This document shows positions 8,565 to 16,956 of a DNA stretch of 64,000 bases, one piece after another. The notes under the pieces were generated by a model, which saw only the letters and a list, made by a program, of their open reading frames with translations, searched no databases and was not told where the DNA came from. Position 1 is the first letter of the stretch. Each line of letters starts with the position of its first letter. This DNA is from DATKUK01 sp035530655. Lineage in GTDB: Bacteria; Planctomycetota; Phycisphaerae; UBA1845; DATKUK01. The position numbers and the translations under genes were made by a program. The stretch spans positions 1 to 64,000 of the forward strand of contig DATKUK010000119.1 of assembly GCA_035530655.1 (NCBI GenBank), given 5' to 3'.

Positions 8565-8984
8565 ATGCCTGTGGGCCCGGGTGCATTTCAACTGGATATC
8601 GCTCGACTCCGTCGCGAGATGGGAATGACTCAGCAGCAGTTCTCAGCGGCGCTGGGCATCTCATTGCGGGCTTTGCACAGCTATGAGCAGGGGTGGCGGG
8701 CCGTGCCGAGCTCGGTCGAGCGGTTGCTGCTGCTGCACTGGATAATTCACCACAACGGGCGGCGTCTGAACTCCATACGTTGTTGGGAATTGAAAGAATG
8801 CAACGCCGAATGCCGTCAGTGGTGCTATGCTCACATAGCGGGCCAAGGCCACCTATGTTGGCTGTTGACGGGCACCATGTGCGGGGGGGAGCCAACCGGC
8901 AGTTGGGTGGCGAAGCGAGAGCGTTGCAGTCGTTGTGAGGTCATGGAGACGTTGCTGGCAGGTAGCCGGGCGCGTGAGTCCTAG
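8565..8984 (+). CDS. XRE-family HTH regulator with a cysteine-rich two-CW domain
   Basis: The product has 139 residues. Residues about 9-60 form an XRE-type HTH (LRREMGMTQQQFSAALGISL). The C-terminal half holds nine cysteines in the pattern CWELKEC-CRQWC-CW-GTMC-CSRC, the so-called two-CW domain, which is repeated in the histidine kinase encoded next. Cysteine spacing suggests a metal or redox centre, but this is not established. A GAGG site precedes the ATG by 7 bases, and the promoter carries a palindrome suited to autoregulation. A DNA-binding protein whose sensory domain matches that of the neighbouring kinase suggests both read the same signal for the cytochrome operons (inference). Confidence 0.8.
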   Translation: MPVGPGAFQLDIARLRREMGMTQQQFSAALGISLRALHSYEQGWRAVPSSVERLLLLHWIIHHNGRRLNSIRCWELKECNAECRQWCYAHIAGQGHLCWLLTGTMCGGEPTGSWVAKRERCSRCEVMETLLAGSRARES

Positions 8985-9089
8985 GACACGCGTTTGGTGT
9001 GTCGGGTCGGCGATGATGGGAGCGGGTTCATGCTGAGCCTTTTGTGACCGGTCGGAGGGCAAGGCCGCTTCGAGTTACGGGGCCGGACG

Positions 9090-10619
9090 GTGTTGCAGAG
9101 GACCAATCATAGTGCTGCTAACGCGGGCGCCGGCGTCGCCCTGCTGCCAGTGGGCGGAGAGGCTGGTGCGGGTGGCGAGAGAGCGGAGCTTGCCGGTGCC
9201 AGGGGGCGAACCGAGTCGGACTCCCGGGTCGGAATCTGCATCGCCGATCCCGGTGGTGCCGGCGAAGCAGTGGTGGCGAGGCTTTCGGGAAGTCATGCCA
9301 ATGGGGGAGGCCACGGCACGAGCGTGGTACTGCGGTCTGGTCACTGGTGGTGGTCGGGGGCAGGGGTGTGCTTTCTGGCCGTAGTCGTGGCCACGGTGGC
9401 CTGGGGTCTGTGGGCCGGCCCGCTGACGGTTTCCATGTCGGTGGGGTCGTTCGCGGTGGCCGGTGTCGCGGGGATACTGGCGGGCACAGCCGGGCGGTTC
9501 GTCGCGACGCGGCGTATCGCTCGCGCACGGCGTACGGCGGAGGACTTGGCCAGGTTGATTCGGGCGGCGCAGGATCCTTCCGAGCCGGAGTATCAGTTCG
9601 ACAACCCGCACTTGGTGACCTGTTGGCAGGTGCTGGGGTGTCGCAACGATCAGTGTATCACTGCCGGTTGGCGAGGCGTGCGCTGCTGGCAACTGCAACG
9701 GGCGCTGCAAGAGGATCATCCGCGGGCCTGTGATCGACGGGGGGAACTGGGCGACTGTCGAGCGTGCAAGGTGTTTCAGCTTAGCTGTCCGGACGACGCG
9801 ACGGAGGCAGCCGAGGAGCTGAACAACATGCTGTTTCTCGTGCGTCGGGAGGCCGAGCAGCAAAGGGCCAACCAGCAGCAGATGGCTGAAAGCGAGAAGA
9901 TGGCCGCCATTGGCCAGATGGCTGCCGGCGTGGCCCACGAGATCGGCAATCCGCTGGCGTCCATTTCCGCGTTGGTGCAGCTACTCCATCGGCGGGTCGA
10001 CGGTGAATGGCCGCGCGACAAGCTCGCGTTGATTCACAGGCACGTCGATCGCATCAGCAGGATCGTGCGAGGGATGTCCGACTTCAGTCGCCCTGGACCA
10101 CGGCTGCAGGAACTGTTCGGCCTGGATGAAGTAATCGACGAAGTAGCCAAGCTGGCCCGGTTCGATCGGCGCAGCCGTGGCGTGCAGCTTGAATGGGGCG
10201 ATGAGCCCACCGGCCTGCACATCTTCGGGATCAAGGAGGAGCTTCTACAGGTCTTCTTGAACATCGTATACAACGCGTTCGATGCGATGAACGGAGACGG
10301 TCGTCTGACGATAACGACAAGCATCGATGTGGATCACCTGACGGTCAGCTTCCGAGATACGGGCTCGGGCGTTCCGCCTGATGCGTTGCCGCACGTATTC
10401 GAGCCTTTCTTCACCACCAAGGAAATCGGCAAAGGGACGGGACTGGGCCTGGCGGTGAGCGCGCGGATCATGCACGAGCATGGGGGTCGTATTGTCATCG
10501 AACGCAACGATCCGACCGGCACTACGGTGCACGTCCGCTTGCCGATCGATCGCGTTCAAAGCGGCCCGGCACGGGCAGAGCGCCGATATGCCGTACGTTC
10601 GTTGGGGGCAGGATCATGA
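9090..10619 (+). CDS. Membrane-bound sensor histidine kinase with a two-CW domain
   Basis: The frame gives 509 residues. Two membrane helices with a very short loop (about 91-110 and 112-135) anchor the protein. A cysteine-rich two-CW segment follows (about 178-233: TCWQVLGC, RCWQLQ, CRACKVF), then a coiled linker, a HisKA domain with His283 in GVAHEIGNPLA, and a HATPase domain (N-box IVYNAFDAM, G1 DTGSGVP, FEPFFTTK, G2 GKGTGLGLAV). It resembles NtrB-type kinases. The first 85 residues are of poor quality and the GTG start at 9090 has no good ribosome binding site, so a start nearer 9270-9324 is possible. It overlaps the response regulator gene by ATGA, so the two are made together. The sensed signal is probably redox or metal, read by the cysteines on the cytoplasmic side (inference). 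Confidence 0.87.
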   Translation: MLQRTNHSAANAGAGVALLPVGGEAGAGGERAELAGARGRTESDSRVGICIADPGGAGEAVVARLSGSHANGGGHGTSVVLRSGHWWWSGAGVCFLAVVVATVAWGLWAGPLTVSMSVGSFAVAGVAGILAGTAGRFVATRRIARARRTAEDLARLIRAAQDPSEPEYQFDNPHLVTCWQVLGCRNDQCITAGWRGVRCWQLQRALQEDHPRACDRRGELGDCRACKVFQLSCPDDATEAAEELNNMLFLVRREAEQQRANQQQMAESEKMAAIGQMAAGVAHEIGNPLASISALVQLLHRRVDGEWPRDKLALIHRHVDRISRIVRGMSDFSRPGPRLQELFGLDEVIDEVAKLARFDRRSRGVQLEWGDEPTGLHIFGIKEELLQVFLNIVYNAFDAMNGDGRLTITTSIDVDHLTVSFRDTGSGVPPDALPHVFEPFFTTKEIGKGTGLGLAVSARIMHEHGGRIVIERNDPTGTTVHVRLPIDRVQSGPARAERRYAVRSLGAGS

Positions 10620-11980
10620 CTCCTACTATTCTCGTTGCCGACGATGAGACGTCGCTGCGTGAATCGCTGGCCCAAGTTTTGTCGGACGAGGGCTGGCGCG
10701 TGGTGGCATGCGCTGACGGTTGCAGCGCGCTGGAGCATCTCCAGACTCAGGATATCGACGTTCTTGTCACCGACATCATGATGCCGGGGCTTAGCGGTTT
10801 GGACTTGCTCCGACAGGCGGGTCAGGTAAGTCCGCAGACGCTGGTGCTGCTGATCACCGCTTTTGGGAGCACCGAGTCTGCCGTGCAGGCTCTCCAACTC
10901 GGCGCGTGTGATTACGTCGTCAAACCTCTCATGCTGGACGATGTCATCGCTCGGGTTCGGCGGCTGCTGGAGCAGCGGCAACTCATTCTCCGGAATCAGC
11001 AGCTCCGCCGGGCGATCGAGCTGCGTAACGACCACGAGTCGATCGTCGGCGACACGCCCACGATGCGGCAGGTCAAGGAAATGATCAAGAAGGTGGCGGG
11101 CACGCCGTCCAACGTCCTGATCGCCGGAGAGAGCGGGACGGGCAAGGAACTCGTGGCCCGCGCCATTCACCAACAGAGCCTGGTCGAGAGTGGCAGCTTC
11201 GTTCCGGTCAACTGTGGGGGGATTCCCGAAAGTCTGGCGGAGGCTGAGTTTTTCGGTCATCGCAAAGGCGCATTCACCGGAGCCCATGAGGACCGGATAG
11301 GGTTTTTCCAGGCTGCCGACGGCGGCACGTTGTTTCTGGATGAGGTATGCTCGCTGTCCATGTCGGCCCAGGCCTGCATTCTTCGAGCGATCGAGGACCG
11401 GTCGGTGGTTCCGGTAGGACAGAGCCGACCGATCTCGGTGGATGTGCGACTGGTGGCGGCGACCAACCGCGATCTTTCCGAGGCTGTAGCCGAGGGCGAG
11501 TTTCGTGAGGACTTGTACTACCGGATCAACGTGGTGGAGCTTCGGCTCCCGCCGTTGCGGGATCGGCGCGAGGACATTCCGCGTCTGGCCCAGCATTTCG
11601 TGCACAAGTTCAACCGACAGATGAGGCGACGCTGCCCGGGGCTGACGGCGTCGGCTGTGCGGCTTCTCATGCAGCACGAATGGAAAGGCAATGTCCGCGA
11701 GTTACAGAACGTAATCGAACGCGCGTTGATTTTTGCAGAAGATCGGCTCATCGAGCCGCGCGACTTGCCCTTCGGTCTGCTCGACGAATGGGAAGATGGA
11801 AACGGCTTCGCCCTGCGGATCGCTATGCAAACCTACGAGCGACAGCACATTATGACCGTGCTGGAACAGTGTGATTTCGACAAGCAGCGAGCGGCTCAGC
11901 TACTGGGCATCGGGCTGTCGAGCCTCTACCGCAAGATTGACCAATTGCATCTCTCGCCCGCACTGAACAAAGACAACTAG
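10616..11980 (+). CDS. NtrC-family sigma-54-dependent response regulator
   Basis: This 454-residue protein has a receiver domain with phospho-acceptor Asp53 in VLVTDIMMPG and Lys103, an AAA+ domain with Walker A GESGTGKE (171-178), the sigma-54 contact loop GAFTGA (218-223) and Walker B GGTLFLDEV, and a C-terminal Fis-type HTH (about 410-450, KQRAAQLLGIGLSSLYRKI). All motifs needed to open sigma-54 promoters are intact. It is co-translated with the two-CW kinase. Two perfect sigma-54 promoters and one near match lie 3-10 kb away in front of the multihaem operons, which are the obvious targets (inference). Confidence 0.93.
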   Translation: MTPTILVADDETSLRESLAQVLSDEGWRVVACADGCSALEHLQTQDIDVLVTDIMMPGLSGLDLLRQAGQVSPQTLVLLITAFGSTESAVQALQLGACDYVVKPLMLDDVIARVRRLLEQRQLILRNQQLRRAIELRNDHESIVGDTPTMRQVKEMIKKVAGTPSNVLIAGESGTGKELVARAIHQQSLVESGSFVPVNCGGIPESLAEAEFFGHRKGAFTGAHEDRIGFFQAADGGTLFLDEVCSLSMSAQACILRAIEDRSVVPVGQSRPISVDVRLVAATNRDLSEAVAEGEFREDLYYRINVVELRLPPLRDRREDIPRLAQHFVHKFNRQMRRRCPGLTASAVRLLMQHEWKGNVRELQNVIERALIFAEDRLIEPRDLPFGLLDEWEDGNGFALRIAMQTYERQHIMTVLEQCDFDKQRAAQLLGIGLSSLYRKIDQLHLSPALNKDN

Positions 11981-12090
11981 GTTTACGCGGCATCGTTGAA
12001 CGCGTGTTGTTCATTCCTCAAGGGGTGTGCGACGGAAAAGGAGGGTGCGACGGAAGGGTCGCGCCGCTCTCGTAGGATAAGACAAGAAGC

Positions 12091-12127
12091 AAAAAAGGGG
12101 GCGACGACTTGTGTCGCCGCCCCCTTT
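12091..12127 (-). terminator. Intrinsic terminator (minus strand, possibly bidirectional)
   Basis: A GC-rich stem (GGGGGCG/CGCCCCC with an inner CGAC/GTCG and one mismatch) at 12094-12127 is followed on the minus strand by six T residues (12096-12091 read in reverse). It ends the minus-strand cytochrome transcript 29 bases beyond its stop and faces the end of the response regulator gene. Confidence 0.8.
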
Positions 12128-12155
12128 CGGTGCACGATTTGTCCCGCGAGCCTGG

Positions 12156-13541
12156 CTACAGCCCCTCGTCGTCCAATAGGTCTTCCACCTTGTCGAGAAT
12201 AGCGTCGACGTACTGCGGATTGTGCACGCCGAGGCTCCCGTCGTTCAGAACGTAGTAATACAGGAAGCGAATCTGCTTGATCTCATCAGACAGGGCAGCC
12301 TGATCGATCTCCAAGGGGCCGCCTTCCTCGGAGTATTCCCACGTGGACGGATCGCCCAGTCTAGCTTCGATCGCGTCGAGGCGGGCCTGTACAGAGGCAT
12401 GCAGCGCGTCGGTAACGCCCTCGGCGTCGGCCGGTGACGGGTGGCACGTCGCGGCGCTGCAACCGTCGAAGCTCACCTCGAAGGTGTGTCCGCTGATGGC
12501 AGGCGCCAGCTCGCTCTCGAAGTCTTTGCGGAACATGTGGCAGGTTGAACACTGTTCCGGTACGAAGGCATGGATCGAACGCTGAGTCGGCACCAGGGCC
12601 GCGGTGCCGTCGGGCACCGGCATCTCGCCCGTGTAGACGTTGGCCTGCAGACTGTGGTGCGGAGGGCGCTCGAGTTCCTCCCAAGTTTTTCCGCGGCTGT
12701 GGTGGCACTGACCGCAGATGTTGTACCGATCGGGATTGGTGTTGGCCGCCTCGGTGCTGGACGGAGTTGGGTTGGCTACCTGGGGATACCGCAACTGGAA
12801 GTCGCGGCCGGGATCGGGGTTGGCGGCGTTGCCTGTGCGACCGTGCGGATAGTGGCAGATAGCACAGGTGACGCCGTTCATCTGGCCGGGGTCCACTCCC
12901 TCCAGATGATCATCTCCGACGACCTCGTCGCCGATCACGGCCAGGAGGCGGAAATCTCCCGAGTGACATACGCCACAGCGATTGAATGACCCTCCCTCAT
13001 TGAAGTACTCGGCGACGTGCTCAGTGACCTCAGCGTGGCCGGATTCCTCCCACTGCTCAAAAGTGGGATGGTGGACGTCTTCGTGGCAACGTCCGCAGAG
13101 TTCAGCACTGATGTCCTTGGGCGGACGGAGCGACTCGTCGCTGACGTTCTGAATGTGATCTTTGCCCGGGCCGTGACAGGACTCACAGCCAACTCCGGCC
13201 AGGTCGTTGGTTGTGGCACGGTCGACGAAACCGCCGGGCTCGCCGAATCCCACGGTATGGCAGGCCAGACACGACGTACCCTCGTCCTGCCCGATGGCTT
13301 CCAGGGTTTCCAGGGCCTCGGCGTGAAGGGTGTCCTCCCAATCCTCATGAATTCGGGTATGGCAGAGGCGGCACGCCTCGGAGCCGACGTATTTGCCGGT
13401 GAGTCCGCTGTTGCCGACGCCTCCATCGTCCAGCCCGGGGGGCTGCACGCATCCTACGATGGCTGCTGCCACAGCGACTACGGAAAGCGCACAGAGAAGC
13501 GCCCCTACGAGGTGGTGCGGTTGGGTCCAGAACTTACGCAT
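12156..13541 (-). CDS. Multihaem c-type cytochrome lipoprotein (9 haem motifs)
   Basis: This 461-residue protein starts with a signal peptide ending in a lipobox (AAAIVGC), so it should be a lipid-anchored exported protein. It has eight CXXCH motifs (CRLCH, CLACH, CESCH, CGRCH, CGVCH, CAICH, CGQCH, CSTCH) plus one CX4CH motif (CSAATCH). The order CRLCH...CLACH...CESCHGPG...CGRCH is that of the cytochrome c554/'perihaem' group. The last 80 residues have no haem motif and are predicted helical. It is the last gene of the minus arm, 100 bases downstream of another lipoprotein cytochrome. As an outer-membrane lipoprotein it may be the surface-exposed end of the electron path (inference). No catalytic signature (P460 tyrosine, NrfA CXXCK) is present. 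Confidence 0.88.
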   Translation of the reverse strand: MRKFWTQPHHLVGALLCALSVVAVAAAIVGCVQPPGLDDGGVGNSGLTGKYVGSEACRLCHTRIHEDWEDTLHAEALETLEAIGQDEGTSCLACHTVGFGEPGGFVDRATTNDLAGVGCESCHGPGKDHIQNVSDESLRPPKDISAELCGRCHEDVHHPTFEQWEESGHAEVTEHVAEYFNEGGSFNRCGVCHSGDFRLLAVIGDEVVGDDHLEGVDPGQMNGVTCAICHYPHGRTGNAANPDPGRDFQLRYPQVANPTPSSTEAANTNPDRYNICGQCHHSRGKTWEELERPPHHSLQANVYTGEMPVPDGTAALVPTQRSIHAFVPEQCSTCHMFRKDFESELAPAISGHTFEVSFDGCSAATCHPSPADAEGVTDALHASVQARLDAIEARLGDPSTWEYSEEGGPLEIDQAALSDEIKQIRFLYYYVLNDGSLGVHNPQYVDAILDKVEDLLDDEGL

Positions 13542-13641
13542 CGTTTACGCCTCCAAAAACATCTCTCGGTCTGCCGGCTGGGGTCCGCGTTTCATCCCCT
13601 CCGGGCATGCATGCAGACCACACTCATAGCGTGTTTTGTCC

Positions 13642-14886
13642 TTACCGATCAGAATGCATCTCCAAAGCGATGCTGCTGGCCGAGCGCACCGTCAAGGCGA
13701 AGGCATTGCCGGTATCGTTGTGGCATCGCAGACACACGAAATCCACGGTTACAGCAGCTCGGCCCGCGGAATCTTTTTTCACACGCGTCCCGTCCGCAGT
13801 GAACATGGCGCTGAAGTCGACCTCGTCGGTGTTGATCCACCAGATGTGCGTCTTGACGTCGCCGATCCTGCCAAGCGGACCGGCCACCGCGGGCGGGGCG
13901 GCCGAAGCCGACTTCGTCGCGAACGGCATATGACAGCTTTCGCAGGAGAGGAACTCGGCGTAGTCGCCCCGCGCGTAGACTCTGCCCTCGTGCAGTGCCA
14001 TATTCATCTCGGGATGGCAGTCCTGACACGTGTTGATGATTGCGTTTTCCGTATCGTACACGCTCGACGTGTGGGCTTCGTGACACGTCACGCAGCGCAG
14101 GCGAGCGTGGGGGCTGGCAAGCAGTTCCTGGTACTGCTCGTAATGCCGGATGAACCCCCCGCCGGCGGGAATCACATCCGTGTCGTTGCCTCGAGCATGG
14201 CACGACCCGCAGAAGGCGGCCTCGGAGTTTACGTAGATCGTGCCGCCTGTCGGGTTGGATGGATGCCTACTGCCCGGTCCGTGACAGGCCTCACACTGGA
14301 CGCCCGGTTCGGCCCACGTGCCTTGTATGCCGCCGAGACTGTCTTGCTGTCCGCTGCGGCTGGGCCCGGTGGTGTGGCAAGCGAAGCAGTCGTAGGCATA
14401 GGGCTTGGGGCTGGTTCGATCGGACTCGTAGCTAACGAAGCTCGGGGCGGTCCCGTTCGGCAGAAACTCCAGGTTCCACTGGGTGTTCACGCCGTCGACC
14501 CCGTCGGTCATGAGGTAGCCGTCACTGTCGAGGAAATAGGCCTTCCAGTGGAAGCCGCCGAGCACGTAGGTGATATCTGCCCAGTCTTTGCCGTCGGGCG
14601 GGTCGGGGACACCTGCTTGCCTGGCGGCGGAAGGGAACACCGGCCCGGTTCCTGCGAGTTTGTTAAGCATGTGACTGTGCCCATGCAGCCTATGCACTGC
14701 GTCTACTCCAGGGTGACACGCTCGGCAGGCAGCGGATCCAATGTAGGTCGCTCCTCCATTGGTCGGGTCGGTCATATTGGCTTGGGGAGGCACCGGGATC
14801 AGGCCGTCGACACAACCGGGCAAACCGAGGCTCAAAGCCACCAGGGCTAGTCCCAACCGGCGCAACCACAGGCTGTAGACTTTCAT
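13642..14886 (-). CDS. Multihaem c-type cytochrome lipoprotein (8 haem motifs)
   Basis: The product has 414 residues with a signal peptide and lipobox LGLPGC. Eight CXXCH motifs are present (CRACH, CFACH, CEACH, CGSCH, CVTCH, CQDCH, CESCH, CLRCH). The CRACH...CFACH...CEACHGPGSRH...CGSCH block is typical of octahaem and c554-like electron-transfer proteins. A perfect sigma-54 promoter lies 64-79 bases upstream of the start, so this gene and the following 9-haem gene can be expressed separately from the porin operon. No CXXCK or P460 feature suggests a catalytic haem, so a wiring role is more likely than nitrite or hydroxylamine turnover (inference). Confidence 0.88.
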   Translation of the reverse strand: MKVYSLWLRRLGLALVALSLGLPGCVDGLIPVPPQANMTDPTNGGATYIGSAACRACHPGVDAVHRLHGHSHMLNKLAGTGPVFPSAARQAGVPDPPDGKDWADITYVLGGFHWKAYFLDSDGYLMTDGVDGVNTQWNLEFLPNGTAPSFVSYESDRTSPKPYAYDCFACHTTGPSRSGQQDSLGGIQGTWAEPGVQCEACHGPGSRHPSNPTGGTIYVNSEAAFCGSCHARGNDTDVIPAGGGFIRHYEQYQELLASPHARLRCVTCHEAHTSSVYDTENAIINTCQDCHPEMNMALHEGRVYARGDYAEFLSCESCHMPFATKSASAAPPAVAGPLGRIGDVKTHIWWINTDEVDFSAMFTADGTRVKKDSAGRAAVTVDFVCLRCHNDTGNAFALTVRSASSIALEMHSDR

Positions 14887-15243
14887 GCTTCACGGACACT
14901 TTCGGGCGGTAGTGCAGCCCGAACAACACTTCCACATCCTTGTCTACTTAGCAAAGGTCGTGCCACGCCATCATCACCGCTCGTCGCGGCTTTAAGAGGC
15001 TCTTTATGGTCCTCATTGGATGCGGAAAGCGGTCTATCGGCGCTGCCATATCCCGTGTCCGGCGTTCAAGAAGCGGGGCGGTGGCCATAGTCTCGCCGGG
15101 TGGGCGTGGCCCGACCGAACGGCGCGGTACGATGGCTTGCAGGGCCCGAACTGGTGATGGCCGGCCCGTTTCCCATATGTGAGAGAACCGCGCGCATGTC
15201 GTGCCCAACAATGGGAACAGAGGTGGCTGACGGTTCGGCTGGC
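14887..15243. other. Intergenic region with sigma-54 promoter
   Basis: This 357-base gap lies between the 12-haem and the 8-haem genes. Apart from the sigma-54 promoter at 14950-14965 and a short AAGAG-G-CTCTT inverted repeat at 14994-15004, which would sit about 55-65 bases upstream of the transcription start, nothing is recognisable. Confidence 0.5.
14950..14965 (-). promoter_or_regulatory. Sigma-54 promoter in front of the 8-haem/9-haem genes
   Basis: Read on the minus strand the site is TGGCACG-ACCT-TTGCT, a perfect match to the -24/-12 consensus TGGCACG-N4-TTGCW. Transcription would start near 14938, about 50 bases before the start codon at 14886. An NtrC-type activator is encoded 3 kb away. 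Confidence 0.85.
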
Positions 15244-16956
15244 TCAAGGCGGACCGTATCGGAAATCCAGGTGAGTCACCCCATGGCAGAGAAGGGTGCA
15301 ACTGCCTTGGAATCGTCCCAGGTCGCGGAACCGTACGCCGCCGGCAGGTGCGACGACGGGCCTGACGATCGAGCGATCAAAGTTGATCAAATGGCTGTGT
15401 TCGATGGCGCTGCCCGGGACGCCGTGGGGGGCGTGGCAGGCGCTGCAAGGCGAGCTGCTATTGACGACGTGACGCCGGTGAAAGCTGAAGCTCTCGTCGT
15501 TGAGGATGCTGTTCCGATCGTGACAACGGTAGCAGAGGGCGTAGGTCTGCGGGCTTTCGGAGGTGAAATCGCGCGTGCTGTATTCGGCAGCCAGAAGAAA
15601 CGCGTTGTTCGACCCGTGCGGGCCGTTTGCGGTGCCGAGGCCGCCGGTGGCGGCGCCGTCGGCGTTATGACAGTCCTGACAACTGATTCGGCGTCCTCGG
15701 AAGCCCGGAAGCAGACTGGGCACACCAGTGCTGCGGCTGGGGGCGGCGATCGGGTGATGGCTGGCTGCAACAGGCGAGATCTGTCTTCGTATGTTGGGGC
15801 GGTCTACGCTCCGGACAATCGACCCACGGATACGAACGGGTCTGTCACCATGACACCGCAGACAGATCTGGTAGTAGAACGTCGGTCTGTCGACAGGTCT
15901 GCCGGCGATGTTCACACCAGGCACACCTTCCATGGGGCCGGGCACCGCGACCGTACTCTGCCGCGTCAGCAGATGCGGGCGGCCTGGCTGCACCGCATGG
16001 GGGTTATGACAGTCGACGCATTCAACGTGTGGCCGGATTGGCTCGACCGGTTCGGCGGGGTCATGGACACTGAAGAGGCGCGTGCCGCCGTGGTTCGAAC
16101 GGCGACCGATGACGGCGGTGACGTCGGTGGCCACCGAGCCATCGTGGCATGTGAGGCAGTTGTCCTGGAGTCGGGCGAACCGCAGCAGACGCTCTCGGCC
16201 TTCGGCTCCGTGGATCTGATGGCAGGCCAAGCAGGCGTTGTCGCGCATGCTTTGGTAAGGCAGGTCCTGCCGCGGGTCGTTCAGTCGGCCACGAAGGCTG
16301 CGTGGGCTGCGGGCATGCGTGCTGAGTGGCCAGCCGTCGAGGCTGTGACAACTGGTGCACATCGCGCCGCCGCGGTCGGTGACGGTCAGGAAGTTACCGA
16401 GGCCGTTGTCGTGGGGATCGTGGCAAGTCGTGCACTGCACTTCGCTGTGCGGGCCGAGCTTCAAGCGACGACTGATTGTCTGCGGGTCGCGCAACTGTTG
16501 GTCGGTGTTGGACAGGGCGCGATCGTATCGGAAGCCGATCGGGTGGTCGTCGGACAAGTCATTGGTGAGATTGCTGGCTCCAGGGGGCATGACGTCGACG
16601 TTGACGCGGATCGGGTCGGTGGCGGGGCGGCTGCGGACCAATCCGATTGCCAGGGATCCGTCGTGACAGCTCAGGCACATCTTGCTGGGCCCGGTAGGCT
16701 GATCGATTCGGGCGTCGGTCGTGCTGGAGCGGTAAATGCGGTAGTGCGTGGTTGGATTATGGCGGTTCCACAGCGGTGTGGCTGCTTGGGCGTTGTGCGG
16801 CGCGTGGCAGAAGATGCAGATTCGGTCCTCATCGATCGCGCGGACCGGCCCGGGGCCCTGCGATGACAGGTCGTGCGGACCGTTGGCGATGTGCTGCTGC
16901 GCCGTCGCACCGGTCGCAATGGCAAGCACGGCCAGGACTGAAATCCGTTGGTTCAT
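15244..16956 (-). CDS. Secreted multihaem c-type cytochrome (12 haem motifs)
   Basis: The product has 570 residues with a cleavable signal peptide (cleavage near ATGATA-QQ). It has eleven CXXCH motifs (CIFCH, CLSCH, CTTCH, CTSCH, CLACH, CLTCH, CVDCH, CLRCH, CQDCH, CYRCH, CSACH) and a final CX3CH (CTLLCH). The opening CIFCHAPH...PLWNRH...CLSCHDG is the pattern of the doubled-CXXCH, cytochrome c3-like family that also includes the small tetrahaem protein encoded at 24152. Its start overlaps the stop of the NHL lipoprotein gene by ATGA, placing it third in the beta-barrel operon. By position it may be the cytochrome that threads or docks on the outer-membrane barrel (inference). Confidence 0.88.
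   Translation of the reverse strand: MNQRISVLAVLAIATGATAQQHIANGPHDLSSQGPGPVRAIDEDRICIFCHAPHNAQAATPLWNRHNPTTHYRIYRSSTTDARIDQPTGPSKMCLSCHDGSLAIGLVRSRPATDPIRVNVDVMPPGASNLTNDLSDDHPIGFRYDRALSNTDQQLRDPQTISRRLKLGPHSEVQCTTCHDPHDNGLGNFLTVTDRGGAMCTSCHSLDGWPLSTHARSPRSLRGRLNDPRQDLPYQSMRDNACLACHQIHGAEGRERLLRFARLQDNCLTCHDGSVATDVTAVIGRRSNHGGTRLFSVHDPAEPVEPIRPHVECVDCHNPHAVQPGRPHLLTRQSTVAVPGPMEGVPGVNIAGRPVDRPTFYYQICLRCHGDRPVRIRGSIVRSVDRPNIRRQISPVAASHHPIAAPSRSTGVPSLLPGFRGRRISCQDCHNADGAATGGLGTANGPHGSNNAFLLAAEYSTRDFTSESPQTYALCYRCHDRNSILNDESFSFHRRHVVNSSSPCSACHAPHGVPGSAIEHSHLINFDRSIVRPVVAPAGGVRFRDLGRFQGSCTLLCHGVTHLDFRYGPP

Noticed and set aside
12023..12060. Short direct repeat GTGCGACGGAA after the response regulator
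   Set aside because: Two copies of 11 bases with no further copies nearby are not enough to call a CRISPR or a functional repeat.
12156..14886. Possibility that the octahaem and nonahaem lipoproteins are hydroxylamine oxidoreductase or nitrite reductase
   Set aside because: No P460-type tyrosine pattern or CXXCK catalytic haem motif is present, and both are lipoproteins under the same control as the conduit genes.
15100..16866. 588-residue plus-strand frame opposite the 12-haem gene
   Set aside because: The minus strand carries eleven CXXCH motifs in frame. The plus-strand frame has no recognisable domain and is a mirror artefact.
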